Shown one piece after another: positions 63,043 to 64,000 of a DNA stretch of 64,000 nucleotides. Within the stretch, counting starts at the first letter, position 1. Every line of letters starts with the position of its first letter. The stretch comes from Aequorivita echinoideorum. GTDB lineage: Bacteria; Bacteroidota; Bacteroidia; Flavobacteriales; Flavobacteriaceae. The translations under genes were made by a program, and so were the position numbers. Below the pieces are notes generated by a model. The model was not told where the DNA came from. It searched no databases and worked only from the letters and a program-made list of their open reading frames with translations. Location: contig NZ_JAHCTB010000006.1 in the NCBI RefSeq assembly GCF_018476645.1, positions 1 to 64,000 of the forward strand. The letters are read 5' to 3'.

Positions 63043-64000
63043 CTATCTACTAATTTTCGGGTCCAGCCAACCATAAATTATATCCACAAAAATATTGATT
63101 AAAATGAACAATGTGGCAATTACCAGCACCGCCCCCATAATTATTGGCAGATCAAGCGTGTTCAAAGCATCCACTATTTCTTTCCCCAAACCGTTCCACC
63201 CAAAAATATATTCCACAAAAACGGCACCTGCAAGCATAGAGGCGAACCAGCCCGAGATTGCCGTTATTACGGGATTTAGGGAATTTTTCAAGGCGTGTTT
63301 TCTAATGATTTGCGAAGATGAAAGTCCTTTTGCCCGTGCCGTGCGAATATAATCCTGATCCAAAACTTCCAACAAAGAATTTCGCATCAATTGACTTACT
63401 ACCGCCAGTGGTCTAATTCCCAAAACAATGGCTGGAAGAATTAAATTTTTCAACTGAAGGTATTTTCCGTTGCCGAAATCATCAACCTCATAGAGACTTC
63501 CCGTCATATTCAAATGGGTATATTCATTCAAAAGAAAACCAAAAATCCACGCAAAAATTATGGCGCTGAAAAAGGAAGGAATACTCATTCCAAAGGTACT
63601 GACCAACTGTATTGCTTTATCAATAAATCCATCTTTAAAGAGAACGGAAACAATCCCCAAAAGCACGCCAATGACCATTGCAATCACTATTGCCGATACG
63701 GCCAGTATAAATGTGTTGGGTAACGTTTCGGCTATTACTTGGCTCACTTCCTTTCCATTTTTCTGAAAAGATTCCCGCAAATACGGAGTTTTAAGGGCAA
63801 CAACACTTTTACCTACAGAAAGTAGCGGTGTTGCGTTGTATTTTTCTTCAGAAAGAAATGTATAATCATCTCTGTTTTTACTGTGGATTGAAATGGGAGA
63901 AAGATCGTTGAGATACCGTAAATACTGAATGTGTACGGGTTTGTCAAAACCATATTTCTTTTTTACGATTTCTACTTGCTCAGAAGTTTCATTCTGCCCA
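63043..64000 (-). CDS. Dipeptide/oligopeptide-type ABC permease (partial at window end)
   Basis: The frame stays open to the right edge, so about 319 residues are visible and the N-terminus is missing. The internal TTG near 63780 is not the start. The DppB/OppB core is present: IAETLPNTFILAVSAIVIAMVIGVLLGIV, LILPAIVLGIRPLAVVSQLMRNSLLEVLDQDYIRTARAKGLSS (the EAA coupling loop) and AGAVFVEYIFGWNGLGKEIVDAL. The visible N-terminal portion is the periplasmic insert. It imports peptides with partners to the right. Confidence 0.93.
   Translation of the reverse strand, partial: GQNETSEQVEIVKKKYGFDKPVHIQYLRYLNDLSPISIHSKNRDDYTFLSEEKYNATPLLSVGKSVVALKTPYLRESFQKNGKEVSQVIAETLPNTFILAVSAIVIAMVIGVLLGIVSVLFKDGFIDKAIQLVSTFGMSIPSFFSAIIFAWIFGFLLNEYTHLNMTGSLYEVDDFGNGKYLQLKNLILPAIVLGIRPLAVVSQLMRNSLLEVLDQDYIRTARAKGLSSSQIIRKHALKNSLNPVITAISGWFASMLAGAVFVEYIFGWNGLGKEIVDALNTLDLPIIMGAVLVIATLFILINIFVDIIYGWLDPKISR

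Overview
The window is chromosomal DNA from a member of the Bacteroidota, most likely family Flavobacteriaceae. Evidence: promoters of the TTTG-N19/20-TAnnTTTG type, few recognisable Shine-Dalgarno sites, a type IX secretion (type B sorting) C-terminus, a long-form NusB, a transketolase split into two genes, FKBP/parvulin-rich periplasmic operons, and a zeaxanthin-type carotenoid cluster using a fused heterodimeric-type lycopene cyclase. The DNA is AT-rich and tightly packed with housekeeping genes. I see no prophage, insertion sequence, CRISPR array or restriction/defence island, so this looks like core genome rather than an accessory island.

Layout. 1-426: promoter region with one promoter firing left out of the window and one driving thrS. 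427-3755: thrS-infC-rpmI-rplT translation operon (infC apparently starts at AUA), ended by a strong terminator. 3.8-11.9 kb: an OmpA-like protein, then on the minus strand a secreted protein usually mislabelled asparagine synthetase B, dnaB, accA, an EamA exporter, an LptF/LptG permease and tgt. 12.1-13.9 kb: the two transketolase halves. 14-18 kb: an FKBP-like lipoprotein, hslR-like, a PyrR-like phosphoribosyltransferase, aroK, tRNA-Lys and a Na+/H+ antiporter. 18.3-22.9 kb: tRNA-Leu and a carotenoid cluster (a MerR/B12-domain regulator with CarH-type cobalamin motifs, then crtI-crtB-crtZ-lycopene cyclase as an overlapping operon). 23-25 kb: a SET-domain methyltransferase, a 627-bp non-coding gap and a C1q-like secreted protein.

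25-33 kb (minus strand): aconitase, then an envelope-folding operon of two parvulin/SurA proteins, one SurA-N-like lipoprotein and a MoxR ATPase. 33-42 kb: a Skp/OmpH chaperone, guaB, a small two-module cysteine-rich protein, a haem-binding protein, a 5'-nucleotidase, HMG-CoA lyase, a LysE exporter, pyrD and pepT. 42-45 kb (minus): yajC, a DUF1573 lipoprotein, nusB and a leucine-dehydrogenase-like gene. The last two have hairpins placed right at the predicted mRNA 5' ends. 45-53 kb: an ABC exporter, a PUR-family nucleic-acid-binding protein, MscS, SulP and several small proteins. 53-59 kb: a cyclophilin-FKBP fusion, an ABC-2 transporter preceded by tandem 22-bp palindromes, a large T9SS-sorted surface protein and a Ca2+/Na+ antiporter. 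59.5-64 kb: two or three very small genes, apt, a tRNA-Arg preceded by two identical 80-bp tRNA-derived repeats, clpS, prmA, tpiA and the 3' part of a dipeptide-type ABC permease that runs off the right end.

The most unusual items are the tandem tRNA-Arg-derived repeats co-transcribed with the real tRNA (60530-60763), the probable B12 photoreceptor and its inverted-repeat operator candidate at the carotenoid operon, the ATACGT-N6-ACGTAT array before the ABC-2 transporter, the AUA start of infC, and the uncharacterised cysteine-rich protein at 35692. I did not find a clearly novel multi-gene system.
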